A stretch of 64,000 nt of DNA, taken from Pseudofabraea citricarpa (Eukaryota; Ascomycota; Leotiomycetes; Helotiales; Dermateaceae). The translations under genes and the position numbers were made by a program. Below the pieces are notes generated by a model, which saw nothing but the letters and a program-made list of their open reading frames with translations, made no database searches and had not been told where the DNA came from. Each line of letters begins with the position of its first letter. Position 1 is the first letter of the stretch. The stretch covers positions 734,189 to 798,188 of the forward strand of contig JAPWGK010000021.1 of the NCBI GenBank assembly GCA_029641185.1. The letters run 5' to 3'. Shown here piece by piece: positions 23,892-37,200 of the stretch.

Positions 23892-24103
23892 TATTAGTAT
23901 AACTATCTTATAGCTATATATATATATAAATAATATATATATAATTATAAATATATATTAATACTTAGTTGATTTTTAATTTATTTTTCTATCTATAAAT
24001 ATATTAACTTATATATAATACGCTATCCGTATAAAGTACTAAGACTTAACCGAATACTTATAACTTAAGAGATATAAATAGAAAGTATATAATCCTTCTA
24101 ATA
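23892..24103 (-). repeat. Left LTR of element D (212 bp)
   Basis: It runs from TATTAGTATAAC to TCCTTCTAATA and matches 31741-31952 end to end. Its ends are the inverted pair TGTTAG...CTAACA after RIP. Confidence 0.92.
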
Positions 24104-24737
24104 TTAGTAATTCTTTTTTTTTTAAGGAATATCAAATTAGATTATATCTTATATAAAGTAATATCGTATAAATATAATATTATAAATAATTATTACTAAG
24201 AAAGTATAAGTAACTAAGAAACTAAAGATAAATACTTATAAATACTAAACTTATAAATATAAGAAATATAAATAAGAAAATACTTAATATAAGGAAATAA
24301 TCTACTAAATAAGTATAAGAAAAATATTATATAATATTAGTAAGTCGTATACTAGAGTTCTAGAGAATAATTCTAGCTTAGATAAACTATTAATTTTATC
24401 TCTTAATAAATAAAGCGAATAATTATATAAATTAATATTTAGTAATTATAAATTACCTTAGAAGTTAAGTAAATTACTTCGTATTAAGTAAATTACTACT
24501 TAGGTAGCTACCTAGTCTCTCTATAATTATAAATACCTAGGAATTTTTTATTTAAGCTTCTTCTTTTTTTCCTATTAATAACTAAACTTTATTTCTCTCT
24601 TCTTCCTACTTATAACTAATTATTTACCTTTTTTCTTCTTTTTCTTTCTTTTTAACTTTATATATATTACTTTTATATTATATACCCTTATCTTTAGCGT
24701 ATTTTAGGTTATTAACTTAATCTTATAAAAAAATAAA

Positions 24738-25751
24738 ATATCTAATTATAAAGAGGATCTTAATCTTCTTAATATAATTAATTATAATAATTTTAATAAC
24801 TTTATTATAAAAGCGTAAGATTATATATTTAGTATACGTAATAAAAGAATAATATAAGTTTATCTCTAGTACTCCTAGCTACTTATCGTCTATTATTTTA
24901 CTATTATTTATTATTTAGCTAAATCTAATTATATCTTTTAATAATATTACTTTTAAGGATAATTATATAAAGCTATTATTTTTATTATAACTAAAAGATA
25001 TAATCTAGTTAATATATATATTAATTAGACTTATTCTTAATATATCCTTAGTCTTCTAGTTTAATTTTTAGAAAAAGTAGATTATTTATAAATAAATTAA
25101 TAGTATATTATATATATTCCTAGTAATTATTATAAGCCTTACTTCTTATCTTATTATACGTACGGAATTAAGATTAATAGTAAAGCTTATAAAGGATATC
25201 TAATAAGTTAATCTAATTATTATTATAAGTATTATAAGTTTATTTCCTAAATAGTCCTTTTATATTTTATAATTAATTAACTTTAGATAATAGTTTCTTT
25301 CTTATTAGGTTTATAAGTTATAATAAATTCGTATAATATTTCTTATTAAGATCTCTCTAGTAGATATTATCCTAGTACTTATAAATACTCTAGTCTTACT
25401 CCTCTTATTATTATTATATAAGTAGAAGCTATAGTTACTTAATAATATATATATTAGGAAACTTATCGTATTACCCTTACTTAGTTAGCTACTAAAGAAG
25501 GAAACTCTTTGTATAACTCGATTCGTACGTATTCTAGTAATAGGAATATTATTAATTTTATAGATACTTAGACTAATTTAGAGAATAATAATAATATTAA
25601 TTATCGTTCTAATAATTCTAGTAATAATAGTAATAATAGTAATCTTAGTTACGCTTTAGGTAACTCTTATAATAATATTAGTAATAGTAATAAAAGTAAT
25701 AATAAGACTAATACTAGTATAAATAATAGTAATAATATTATTTCGCCTTAG
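24738..25751 (+). pseudogene. Antisense 338-codon coding relic in element D, acidic Ser/Asp tail
   Basis: On the plus strand, opposite to the integrase of D, a single frame runs from a decayed start (ATA for ATG, after a pyrimidine-rich leader) to a TAG at 25749-25751. The distance is exactly 338 codons. It starts SNYKEDLNLLNIINYNNF. The last 90 codons are almost free of stops and end in Ser/Asn runs such as SNNSSNNSNNSNLSYALG. Asn codons here follow T, so most were probably Asp (GAT to AAT), giving an acidic tail. The minus strand reads as poly-Leu here, a shadow. I do not recognise the protein. It could be an accessory ORF of D or captured sequence. Confidence 0.6.
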
Positions 25752-26399
25752 TTTTTTTTCCTTTTACTTAGCTTTTTATTTTCGTATAAAGAATAATACT
25801 TATTTACTTTTCCTAATTTTAAATAACTAAATATTCAAATAAGTAACTAAAAAATAAACGAAAATAAATTCTAAAAATAAAATTAATATAATAATATATA
25901 AAAATTCTTATCTTTTAGTTATTTTTCTTTTCTTTTAACTTATCTGTTAATTTGTATAAAGATCTTATTATTATTAAGGAACTTTTTAAGGGTATTATTA
26001 GCTTTCTTCTTTATTATAATATTAGCTAAATTATTAAGCTTATTTATCTAATAAACTTTTATAAGCTTTTTTCTCTTATATAATTAATATAATATTATAA
26101 TATTAATTATTAGATATTTCTTCTTAGTAGTTCTAAGCTTTATAAGATATTCGTATAATAAATACGAATTAATATATATAATTATAAGTCTTAGTAGAAG
26201 GTTTAATTATAATATTATTTTATTAATTATATTATTAATAATAATAATAATATTAACTCTTATTATTATATTATAGATTTCAGATATAAGTACGCTTCTT
26301 ATAACTCTCTTACTCTTTATATTATTCTAGTAAATTATATTTCCTTTAAGAGTAAATTTATTTAGTTTATATATAAATAAAAGAGTTATTAAATCTCGT

Positions 26400-28000
26400 T
26401 TTATTATTATTTGAGATTCGGTTACTAGTAAAATAATAAACCTAAGTTAAGAACTTAGGTTCTTATTATTTATAAATAACTTATTTATAAATACGAATAA
26501 CTTTGTATAAGATAAATCGAGAGAAATATAATAAATCTCTTAATCTAAGTTACTTATCTGTTATTTTAAACAAGTATTTAACTTTATAATTTTTATAAGA
26601 ATTAGCTTCTAGTATTAAGTAATAATAAAAAGATCGAAAATAACTTTAGGTTAATAAATACTTATTATATATATACCTTAGGTATATTATTATTAGTAAT
26701 TCTCTTAACTAGAGGGTAAATCTAAGTTAATAAGTTATATCTTCTTATTTTACTTCTTTTAAAATAATAATAAGAAATTATTATAATTTTATTAGAAGAT
26801 ATATTTATTAAATATTAGGGATATTTTATATATAAGTATTTCTAATAATTTTACTAAGAAATTAGCTTTTTTTAGCTTTCTTTCCTCTTAGTTAATAAAC
26901 GTATTATTACCTAAGATTAATATATTATTAGTTTATATACTTATAATTCTAAAAGCTTTAGAGTTAGAAATAAGTAGGTATAAATCGTACGTAAATATTT
27001 ATATCTATAATTAGTTAATATAATACTTATAATATATTATCTACTAATATATACCTGCCTCTAGAATATTATATAATAGCTTTCTTATTATTATAATTAT
27101 ATCTTTTAGGTATTAGTATTAGATCTCTTTTAGTAAATATATAAAAATCTAATAAGCTAAATCTATAGTAAACTAAATATATACTTAGGTAATATTATAA
27201 TAATAAAAGATATATTTATACGAATTAAGCAAGATAATAAGAGTAACAAGTAAGTACTAGCTTACTCTTTAGATTATTAGTAACTAAGTTAATATAAACT
27301 ACTTTCTTATATTATTATAAGCTTAAATAATATAATAAGTCTTTTCGTATAAAGTTATTATTTCCTTTTCTTTTACTTTATATATTAACTAGAAGTTAAA
27401 AATCCTTCTTTTATATTATTATAAATTAAATCTAATAAATTCGAAAATATTATTTATAATTAATCCTTTAACTTTCTTCCTAGTAGATTTCTTAAATAAT
27501 TACCTAGGTATTATAATAATACCTAACTCCTAAAGTTATCTTAAAAGCTTAAGATTATTAACTTCCTTATAAGTTAAATATACTAATAATATTACTTATC
27601 TTATATTACTTATATTTCGTATAAGCTAGGATAACTTATTAAAAGGGTATTATACGTAAGAAAATAAAAATTAGACTATAAAACTCTTATTAGATTTCTT
27701 ATTATTATAAGAAATTCCTTTATTAAGGGAATAAATTAATTTTCGTAGTAATATAATTATTAGTATAAATCTTAGTTATATAAGTATTATACGAATTTAC
27801 TTAGTCTAGATAATATCTTCTAGTACTTATAACTTTATCTTCTAGCTATTTTCTACTCTTAATATAAGCCTTATAGGATCCTTATAATTAACTTAGGGTT
27901 AGTTATCTTATAGCTTCGAGTTAAAAGGTTTTATAATAATTAAACGAAAGTTTATTAAGCTATAAGATATATTAATAATATAAGTCTTACTTATAATACT
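26400..28000 (-). pseudogene. Reverse transcriptase/RNase H region relic of element D
   Basis: By position after the integrase this should hold RT and RNase H. A minus-strand stretch near 27.8 kb reads YITKIYTNNYITTKINLF. It resembles the RT segment D-I-x-x-A-Y-T-x-S-x-x-T-x-x-N-R of the related plus-strand fragment near 43.84-43.9 kb. The catalytic Y-x-D-D could not be placed with certainty. The assignment therefore rests on order, the one block and the family resemblance. Confidence 0.45.
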
Positions 28001-28489
28001 AATTAACTTATATAACTTTTTCTAACCTTACTTCTCTTTTTATATTAGAATATCTAATTATAATAATAATAATATTATTAAGTTCGTATAAGATTTATTT
28101 TATATAGCTAATATCTTTTTAATTAATTACTAGGTATAAAAGCGTTTAACTTCTTATATTACTAGATTTATTATCTTTTTACGCTTTATTATAAATATAA
28201 CTAGAGTATTATCCTAACTAATCCTTAGGTAAATACTAAAAATAAATAGTATAAGTATTAGTCTATTAGGTCCTATAAAATTATTAATAGCTTTTATAGT
28301 TATTTAAAGAATAATATTCTTATTAATATATTTATCTTTTAATTTTATATAAAGTATTTTATACGTATATTATAAAGATATATAATATCTTTTTATTTTT
28401 CTAATATTATTATAAGCTTTTATAAGAACTTCCCTAGTCTCGATTATTATTACTAATATATTTTATTAAAACTTAGATACTATAAAGTT

Positions 28490-28990
28490 TATACTAATAT
28501 TATATATAAAGAAATCTAATAAACTAAGGTATATATTAATCTATAATATACGAAATATATTTTATATTATTTCTACTTTTATATTCTTTAGAAACTTTAT
28601 TATATTAAATAATATTACTTTATTAATTATATATATTATTAGTTTTCTATTTAAATATATAATATTAATTATTATCAAATAATTAAAGTTTATATCTTTC
28701 TTAATAATAAATTTAAATCGCCCTAGTAATTTAGAATAAATTTAATAGTACTTATAAAACTTTATAAGATCCTTAAGTATTAGAATCTTAAAATCTTAAT
28801 TTACTTTCTTAAGAATCTCTATTAATCTTCGTATAAAGGGGTATCTAAATCTATAATATACTTAATAAAGCTTAGACTTTATTAGATAATATAATATAAT
28901 TACTTTTAGTTAGTCTAGTAATATAAATAAATATTCTTATTTTTATACTAAAGATACGATTTTCTTACCCTAGATAAAGATATTTCGTAA
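28490..28990 (-). pseudogene. Integrase relic of element D
   Basis: From 28720 downward the minus strand reads FKFIIKKDINFNYLIIINI, then IYLNRKLIIYIINKVILFNI, then 'IKFLKNIKVEII'. This fits the integrase core of one fungal copia group (x-V-D-x-x-Y-L-x-G-x-P-V-L-H-I-V-D-E-A-T-x-F-x-A-x-x-F-L). Asp to Asn, Gly to Arg and His to Tyr are all RIP-type changes. Stops fall where Trp is expected. It fixes pol of D on the minus strand. Confidence 0.75.
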
Positions 28991-29989
28991 GTTATCAATT
29001 TATACGAATATCTTATTTATATCTTATATATAAAGTAAGAATAATATTAAAGCTAATATAATATAAAATATAATATTTCTAATTAGTATCTTAAGATTAA
29101 TAATTCCTTTTATTATTAAGAGTTCCTTCTTAAAGCGTATAATATTACTTTTATTATTCGTACGTAATTATAAGTTTAGGTATTATTATTATAATACTCG
29201 AAACTAGGGTTCTCTTATTATTAAAATCCCTAATACTCTTATATCTAATATAATATCTTAGAATATCTCTAATAAATATCTACTCTTATTAATATATTTA
29301 TTTATTTCGTATATAGCCGGCTTTTCTATTAACTTTATTTAGGGACTTAGAATATCTTATTTTATAAGAAGATAGCTTATCTTCTAGTTATCTAAGGTTA
29401 TCTTAATAGATTATATATTATCTTTAATAAAATCGATTAAGAAATATTCGTATAAAAACTTTTCTTCCTTTAACTTAGTCTAATATATCTAGGTATTAAT
29501 AAAGTATTTACCTCTATTTACTTTTCTTATAATTTAGGTAATTATCCTACTTATTACTCTTAAGTTATAAGTAAAAGTAATAAATATATTAAATTATTAT
29601 ACCTTCTTATTAGAAAAAGATTTGGTATTAGGATAATTCTTATACGAAATAAGTAATCCTTTAAAATTAATTAGGAACTAGTTAAATTTATTATCTTAGA
29701 TATATTAGTTTTAAGATTTATAATATATATATATCTTAGTTCGTTTTTTATTTATATAATTACTTAACTAATACCCTAGCTTTTAATATATATAATATTT
29801 CTAGTTATTATTAAATTTTCCTTTATTTTTCTAATTCTCTTAGAAACTTTTCTTTTTCTTAAATTAACTAGAATTTGATAGTTTATTATATTTCGTACGA
29901 TCTTAGTAATATTAGTTCTAGCTATTATACTTTCGGTTAATCTAATACTAGTTATATTAGTAGTTAAAATAGCTTATATATTATATATA

Positions 29990-30135
<146 letters not shown>

Positions 30136-31740
30136 CTAATATCTCTTAGATATATAATAATAGTTAGTTATATTATATAATAATAATAATAATAAATCTT
30201 AATTCTAAGTAAAGCCTTTTAAATATTAAAGCTAGTTTATAAAATATAAAATTATATTTTAGGATATTATAATACGTATTTAATACTTAATCTTATAGGT
30301 TATACTTATTTTAGTATTAGACTAAAAGTCCTTATTATATTATACGAAATATATTAAATAAGATCTTAAGATATTCGAGTCTTAATTTATCTAGGTATTA
30401 TTAGATAATTCCCTAGAATATAATCTTATATTACTCTAAGAGATATAATTACTTATTCTCTTTAGTTTCGAAGTAATCTTTTATTATTTATATTATCATA
30501 CGAAAATCGTAGTTCTAGCTAGATATCTTATTATAATAAAATTCGGATATTTTACCTTAAAGTATTATAAAGAATATTAAATAATAACTATAATCTAATA
30601 TTCTTACTTTATTATAATAATTAAAGAATACTTATATTTTTATATTAAGAATATTATATAATTTACTTATATATTTCCTTTTATTTAATATATTATAGAT
30701 TTTTATTAGCTTAGTAATTAACTTACTAACTAATAATACTCTAGGTTCCTAAACGTATTATTATTATTATAAAAGACTTTATATAAGGTTATCTTAAGGG
30801 TATAAAGTTATAGGAGGTTACCTTTTAGGCTAAAGACTTAGATTTAGGATACTAGTAAACCTTAGGTAAATATTAGGCTAAGATATATAAGAGTTAAAAT
30901 ATTAGTCTAGATTATATTCTTCCTATTATATTATATAAGCTTAGTTTACTCCTAGAAAGATATAAGTATCTTTAATTAATAGTCGAATATATTACTTTAG
31001 TATTATTATTAGGCTTATTATAAAGATATTATATAAAATACTTAGTAGAAGTAACTAATACGTTAGATTCTTTAGCTTATATATTAAATCGAACTTTCTT
31101 TTGTACGCTTTTATCTATTTCTTAATCTTATCTTTAGTTTATATATAAGATTCCTTCTCGTTTAAGAAGTTTACTAAAAGTTAAATATAAGATATAAATC
31201 CTAATTTAAGTTTAGTAAATACTTTATATATACGTAGGTATATACGAATTTTAGATATAACTACCCTTAATATTTTACTAAATATTACTAATATTTATCC
31301 TTAAAATATATCCTTAAAATTATCTTATAGTTTATTATCTTTTATCTCTTATTCCTTTTATATATTAATATTTATTATAATATACGTGTTAATAAGTATA
31401 TTAGTATATTTATTTATATTAGTTATATTAATTCTATTACTTTATTATTTAGGGTTAATAGAGTATTTTCTCTCTATTATAAAACTTATTATTACTTATA
31501 AGTTTTATAAAGGATCTTTTTTAGTCGAAGTTATATTATTTCGTCTAAAGATAATATCTCTTATTTTATATTAGCTAAACCTATAAAGTATTCTTTTAGA
31601 TTAATTAAATAAGCTAAGATCTACTTTTAATAATCTTATTAAGAATCTTTATATATCAAGTTCTAAAAAACCTTACTAATCTGTAATCTTACTTCGTACG
31701 TAGGGTTCTTATATAATAGTTAAGTTAAATTACTAATTAG
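30136..31740 (-). pseudogene. Gag region relic of element D
   Basis: Minus-strand frames here are rich in Lys, Asn, Arg, Asp and Ile. The stretch from 31560 to 31260 reads IRDIIFRRNNITSTKKDPL and onward with few stops. It lies between the right LTR (5' LTR in element orientation) and the integrase, the position of Gag. No certain zinc knuckle was found. A 62-codon plus-strand frame at 31386-31574 is only the shadow of this coding strand. Confidence 0.5.
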
Positions 31741-31952
31741 TATTAGTATAACTATCTTATAATTATATATATATATAAATAATATATATATAATTATAAA
31801 TATATATTAATACTTAGTTAATTTTTGATTTATTTTTCTATCTATAAATATATTAACCTATATATAACACGTTATTTATATGAAGTACTAAGACTTAACC
31901 GAATACTTATAACTTAAGAGATACGAGTAAAAAGTATATAATCCTCCTAATA
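31741..31952 (-). repeat. Right LTR of element D (212 bp; 5' LTR in element orientation)
   Basis: It matches the left LTR along its whole length and keeps more unmutated sites (TTGATT, AACACG, ATGAAG). The target duplication ATAAT follows at 31953-31957. Confidence 0.92.
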
Positions 31953-31957
31953 ATAAT

Positions 31958-32230
31958 CTTATAATTATAATACGTATAATAAACAATCTTAGACCTAATT
32001 AGAATAAAATCTATATATATAATACTTAGGTATATCTATTAATAAAAGATAAAAAAGCTAATTGATATTATTAAGTATTTAAAATATAATTATAAGAGTA
32101 TATTAAATATTTAATAAGATATATTACTTCTAATATTTATTAAATATAAGTTCTAGTACTTAACTAAGTAATTATTACTAGGAATATTATATTTAATAAG
32201 GATATTTTATATATCTTAACTTAAGAGTAA
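31958..32230 (+). pseudogene. Integrase C-terminal relic of element C, 3' part
   Basis: This resumes the integrase cut at 23891. At about 32085-32190 the frame includes 'YLIRYITSNIYQI' followed by 'VLVLN' and 'VIITRNIIF', equivalent to the copia block I-G-Y-x-x-x-T-N-I-Y-x-I-W-V-P-x-x-x-x-V-I-x-x-R-D-V. The region aligns base for base with family 1 at 610-740. Confidence 0.75.
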
Positions 32231-33549
32231 GCGGAAAGTTAGCTACTTAATATCGTTTAAAATATTACTAAGATAATTAAAATAAAAGATAATAAAATCT
32301 AAGATATTAGGTTAATCCTTAAAAATATAATAAACCTAAGTAATAAAGACTTAGTTAATAAGTAAAATAAAATACTAATAAAGCTAATAGATATAAATCT
32401 AGCTACTCTAAGGGGTAAAAAGATATTTAAAACCTTAGATTTAAATTCTAAGATTATAAAAACGCTAAGATCGTTTTCTAAAGGATTATTTATATTAATC
32501 TAGATAATAAAATAATAAAAAAATACTCTAGAGCTAAAGATTAGCCTCTTATCTCTAAGAAATACTCCTTCTACTAAAAGTATACTAGTAATAATAAGTA
32601 GAGATTCGTATATTTAAGATAAAAATAAAAGTATAATTAATTATAATACTAATAATAATATAAATATAAAACTAATATAAGAAATATACCCCTAGGTAAT
32701 TATCTAGTAATTATTATTAGTAGACTAAGTAATAGGTTAAAGATAAGAGGAAATAGCTTGACTAAAGTTATTATTTAATATATAAAGCTTATTATAAGTA
32801 ATAAGACGCTTAATAAAGCCTAGTAACCTAGCTAAGCCTATTATAAAAAGACCTAGGAAGAAGTACGAAAGAAAAGTCTATAATCTTATTATAAGATTAA
32901 GTAAGCGGCTCTAAGATAAAAATAAAGATAATAATAATACTTCTAGTAATAAAACTAGAAAAAGAGTTTTTATTATATTTATAAGAAATATAAATACTAG
33001 TAAGAGACTCGAAGAAATAATAAGTAAAATAAGATATTAAGGTATTAATATACTTAAAAACTTTTTTAATATATTTTAGTCTAATTTATTAGAAGCTAGG
33101 GAAAATACTTATTATTAAATAATATATATTATAATTATAATAGTAATATAAACTAAAGTCTTAAGAGCTAATAAGTATACTAAGTAAGCTTACTTAAGTA
33201 TAACTTCGTATATTAGAATAAATAAACTCTTACTAATACTAAAAAAGTAAAATAATCTTAAAAATTATCCTCTTAGAATATAATTCTAAGTAAAAGTAGA
33301 ACTTGAGCTTAGAAACCTTAAAGTAAGAGATTATTAGAAAATAATCTAAATATTAGAAGCTAAAAGTACCTTAATCTTATTAAAATAAGTATTTAGTTAT
33401 AAGCTAGACTTATTAGGATTTCTTATTAGATATTAAGTAAGAATTATTATTTAAGGTAATCTTTAAGATAATAAGACGATTATTTTAATATATATAATTA
33501 TATTAGTAGTTAGATTCTTTTATATTATAATAATTTTAGTTACTCGATT

Positions 33550-34220
33550 TAATCTTAAAGTTAGGTAATTCGATATTATAAATATATTTATTAATATAAA
33601 AAGAGATATAAGTAATATATTTATAGCTTATCGTCTCCTAGAAGGATTTAAAATCCCTAGAAAAAGTATAAAGATTAATCGAGTATTATATAACTTAAGA
33701 GATTCTCTAGCGCTCTAGTTTATATATTTTTCTATTATCTTAAAAAGCTTAGGCCTTATCTTATATAAAAAGGATTTATATATCTTTTTTAATAAGTAAT
33801 AAAAGATTTTTATTATATTTTATATAAATAATATCTAAGTTTTATTTTATAAAAATAATAAAAAGCGCGCTTAAGAGATTATTAAAAATCTAAACTTAAT
33901 ATATAACTTATATACGCTTAATAAAATCTAGTAATTCCTAGGTATTAGAGTAATTAGAGATAAAAAGTATAAGAATATTTAGATAATATATAATACTTAT
34001 ATTAAAAAGATTATACGAAAATTTAAACTTATAAATAAGAAGTACCTAAGTATATCTCTACTAATAATAAAATTTATAAAATATATAAGAAAGGTTATAT
34101 TAGCCTAAATTAAAAAGTACCAAGAGAAAATAAAATTTATATTATATATTATTATTATCGTACGCGTAGATATTACTTTTATTATTTTATAGCTTTTTAA
34201 TTTCCTCTAAAACCCGAGCC
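33550..34220 (+). pseudogene. Reverse transcriptase relic of element C
   Basis: The catalytic box is Y-I-N-N at 33821-33832 in the context I-I-F-Y-I-N-N-I-x-V-L-F-Y-K-N-N-K-K-R-A, a decayed Y-V-D-D. The block F-L-G-I-R-V-I-R-D-K follows near 33937-33965. Order, spacing and wording are as in family 1 (2239) with moderate divergence, showing the two families are sisters. Confidence 0.85.
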
Positions 34221-34229
34221 CTAAGTATT

Positions 34230-34830
34230 TAATTATAGTTAATTAGATAATCAAATACTTGTTTAATATACGCTTTCTTATAATCGAGTATAATTATAAG
34301 CTAAGTAAAATCTAATTATTAATCGTGTTAGACGCGTCTTTTACTAATAATACTAAGATATAATACTTTTTATATAGTTATATTATTTTCTTATTTAATA
34401 GACTTATTATATAATAAGTTACTTATTAAATAATAATATTAATCTTAATTACTAAAGCTGAAATAAGAGGTATAAAGCTTATAACTAAGGAAATTATAAC
34501 TCTTTAAAGGTTCTTTTATAATCTTAAACTTAATATTAATAATACCTAGATAATTTTATATAATAACTAATAAATAATTAAACTAATTATAAGAGAGAAT
34601 ATAAAAATAATAACTAAGTTATATTATATAAATATCTAAAATATATAATTATATTAAGAGTATAATAAAAGTATTTTTAATATAACTTATATTTTAACTA
34701 AGGATATATTAGCTAATAGTTTAACTAAGAATCTCTTATAATATAAGTTTAAAGCTTTTCGTATTTTATTAAACCTCTAAGACGTAAGAGATAAAATTAA
34801 GAAGCTCGATTAAGAAATATTAATAAGGTT
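34230..34830 (+). pseudogene. RNase H and pol C-terminal relic of element C
   Basis: The frame carries 'LVLDASFTNNTKI'-type sequence near 34325-34365, in which the Asp of one block survives because GAC there follows A ('GACGCG'). It also has 'TKAEIRGIKLITKEI' near 34453-34500 and 'IIINNQ'-like sequence near 34560. It ends about 34780-34830 with 'FKAFRILLNL'. These are the standard end blocks of copia Pol. In-frame stops are present. Confidence 0.7.
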
Positions 34831-35234
34831 TATACTTATTTTAGATTATTTTATTTATATTTTTATATATTTATATTATAATATTTTATTTATATAAGAA
34901 TACTTATAATAAACTTATTTTATTAATATAAGACGGGAAGCGTTCCTAAGTAATACCTCTAGTTACTAAGCTTCTAGCTTATCTCTAAAGTTTTTTCTAG
35001 CTTTAGTTAACTACTAAGTTAATAATCTTATTAAGAAGCTTTTTTAACTTAGTATACTTCTCTAATATAAGAGGACTAATAATAGTAGAGGATATCTTAA
35101 GCTTAAGCTTAATCTTAATTAGCTCTAGAGTAATATAAATAATATAATAAAATCGTATTAATTATTATAAGTAATATTAGTATATAATTAAGTATAAGAG
35201 AAATATAATACTTATATAAATAATTATCTTCTTA

Positions 35235-36180
35235 GTATAATCCTAAGCTTTTAGCTTACTAGGACCCTAAGTATTAGCGATTCTTATAAGAAAAGGATTA
35301 GTAAAAAGCTAAATAAAAGAAGAGATTTCTTAGTAAAAGTATCTAGAAGAATATTTCTAGTAATAAATACTAGAACTCTTATTATTATAATAAATATTAT
35401 TAGAAGAATTATCTAAGATACTTTTTAAATAACTAAGGTAAAAACGCTTATAAGCTTCTTTTTTCTAGTAATAAGTAAGAGTATTATAAGTAAGATTTAC
35501 TCTAGTATTAGTTTTCTAGATCTTAGGAGTAAAAACCTTAATAATATTAAGAGTCTTTTTATAAGTCTTCTTATAATACTCGTATTACTTATAAGTTATC
35601 TACTTATAAGCGAGCTTCTTATTATAAGCCTTTTATATATAATAAGTAATCTTAGTAGTATAAGCGTATTTCTATTTAGCCTCCTTCTTATAAGTAAGTT
35701 TCTTCTCTTTCTAAGTATACTTCTTCTTAGTAATAATAATAATATAAGTATAAAGACTCGACTAATAAGTAGAAGTAAAAGGCTAAATAAAAGCGTCTAA
35801 ATCTTCCTTATTATAAACGTAATTATTTATAGCCTAATTAGGATCGTCTCGTATAATATAAATAATAAATATACTAAAGGAAATAAAAGTATTAAGATTA
35901 GGAATATTCTTACTTAAAATACTAGATACTAAAGAAAAAATCGAAGTCTTCTTAACTCGCTTAGGCTTCTTAGTAAAAGAAAGGTCTTTTAAGTATAAGA
36001 ACTTAGGATCGAAAAGTATAAGAGAAATACTAGAACGATAATATTTAAACTTAAGCTTAGGAGTATCTTACTAAAGATTATTAATCTTATTATTAATAAA
36101 ATCTTTATTAGTAGAGATATTCTTAAAACGCTAAAGTAATTAGATTATAATTATCTAGTAATAAAAGAGTATAATATTAA
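35235..36180 (-). pseudogene. Antisense coding relic between pol and 3' LTR, element C
   Basis: The minus strand holds about 315 codons with some 24 stops, including one stretch of about 80 codons without any (35810-36060; it contains KLKFKYYRSSISLILFDPKF and later 'KKPKRVKKTSIFFLV'). Such a run is very unlikely by chance in DNA where stops make up roughly a tenth of codons. Composition is Lys-, Tyr- and Thr-rich, with a basic centre 'TKKKYT-x-KEKKLTYKKEAK'. I do not recognise it and it is not obviously similar to the antisense frame of family 1. It lies downstream of pol, opposite in direction, as in family 1 and D. Confidence 0.6.
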
Positions 36181-36604
36181 ACTTACTTTTATAAGAATAT
36201 AAGTAGCTTTATAATATTAGAACTAAATAATACGCGTATAAGTTATATTCGTATTATAAGTAATCTTAGTAGGGGTCTTAGGGGTTATTATAATTAAGAT
36301 CTTTTACGATTAAATTAAAAGATTAAAAAGAAGAAAAGTAAAAGTAAGGTAAAAAGATAATCTTAAGTTAAAGCGTATATAAGAGAGTTATTATAAAAAA
36401 GAAAGAAAGTAATAGAAAGTATAAGAATTTATAAGTAAGGCTTTCTAGTAGGTTAGAAGATTAATAATCTAGTAGGCTAGGCTAGCCCGATTAGGTAGTA
36501 GCGTACGTAGGATCGTAATAAGTAATACGAGATATTTTAGTAATATAAGTAATATACGATTATAACTAATAAGAGTACGCGCTCTTAAGATTAATTAAAA
36601 CTAA

Positions 36605-36614
36605 CTAAGGGGTA
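36605..36614 (+). promoter_or_regulatory. Polypurine tract of element C
   Basis: CTAAGGGGTA stands next to the 3' LTR start at 36615. A short purine run ending in GGGG at this position is the usual plus-strand primer and fixes C as plus-oriented. Confidence 0.65.
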
Positions 36615-36818
36615 TATTATAACCTAAATTATACCTCGGCTATTATATAAGTCGTGTTACCTACGTAATCCCTTAGTATTAATTAGCTAGTATAAAACTA
36701 CGTTCTTCTTAAGTTAATCTCCTACTCTTTAGATAATCCGTAGCAGATAATTATATAATTATTAATTATTATTTATATAATATTAATTCTAAGCTCTATT
36801 TTATTTCTATCTATAATA
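36615..36818 (+). repeat. 3' LTR of element C (204 bp)
   Basis: It has the same length as the 5' LTR at 21030-21233. The target duplication ATATA follows at 36819-36823. Confidence 0.92.
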
Positions 36819-36823
36819 ATATA

Positions 36824-37200
36824 AGATAAAATATATAAGATAAATATAAGTAATAAAGAAAACTATCTAGCTAAGAAGATTATTATAATAAGTATTACCC
36901 TAGAAAGAAGTAATTATTATTATATAATAATTAAGAAGTTATAATACTTGCTTATAACTTATAATTTTATACTCGAACAAAGTATATTAATATCTAATAT
37001 TATTATATATACGAAAGAGTAACTAATAAAGATATTAACCTCTAATATATATTTATAGATAAATAAGTAATAGATAAACTTATAAAGCTATTACTAAGAG
37101 ATCGATTCGAAGTTTTTAGGTTAAGTATTAAAGTTAAGTTATTTACTAAAGCCGTACTAAGGTAATCGAAACTAGTAGGAGTAAGAAAAATACTAAGTAT
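36824..37200 (+). pseudogene. RNase H end of element F, 3' part
   Basis: After the duplication the F frame resumes with V-I-K-K-T-I-stop-L (A-T-K-E-A-I-W-L in live copia elements). It continues to 'LPRKEV' type sequence and then a block containing 'TRTKYINI' at 36960-36990, equivalent to S-R-T-K-H-I-D-I-R-Y-H-F-I-R. A 'DKQVIDKLIKLLL' block at 37057-37097 fits the final x-x-x-x-A-D-x-L-T-K-x-L. Pol of F thus ends near 37130-37200. Confidence 0.82.

Noticed and set aside
31386..31574. A 62-codon plus-strand open frame of hydrophobic residues
   Set aside because: It is the complement of the minus-strand gag region of element D, which reads as a charged, protein-like frame. It starts at GTG and has no other support.
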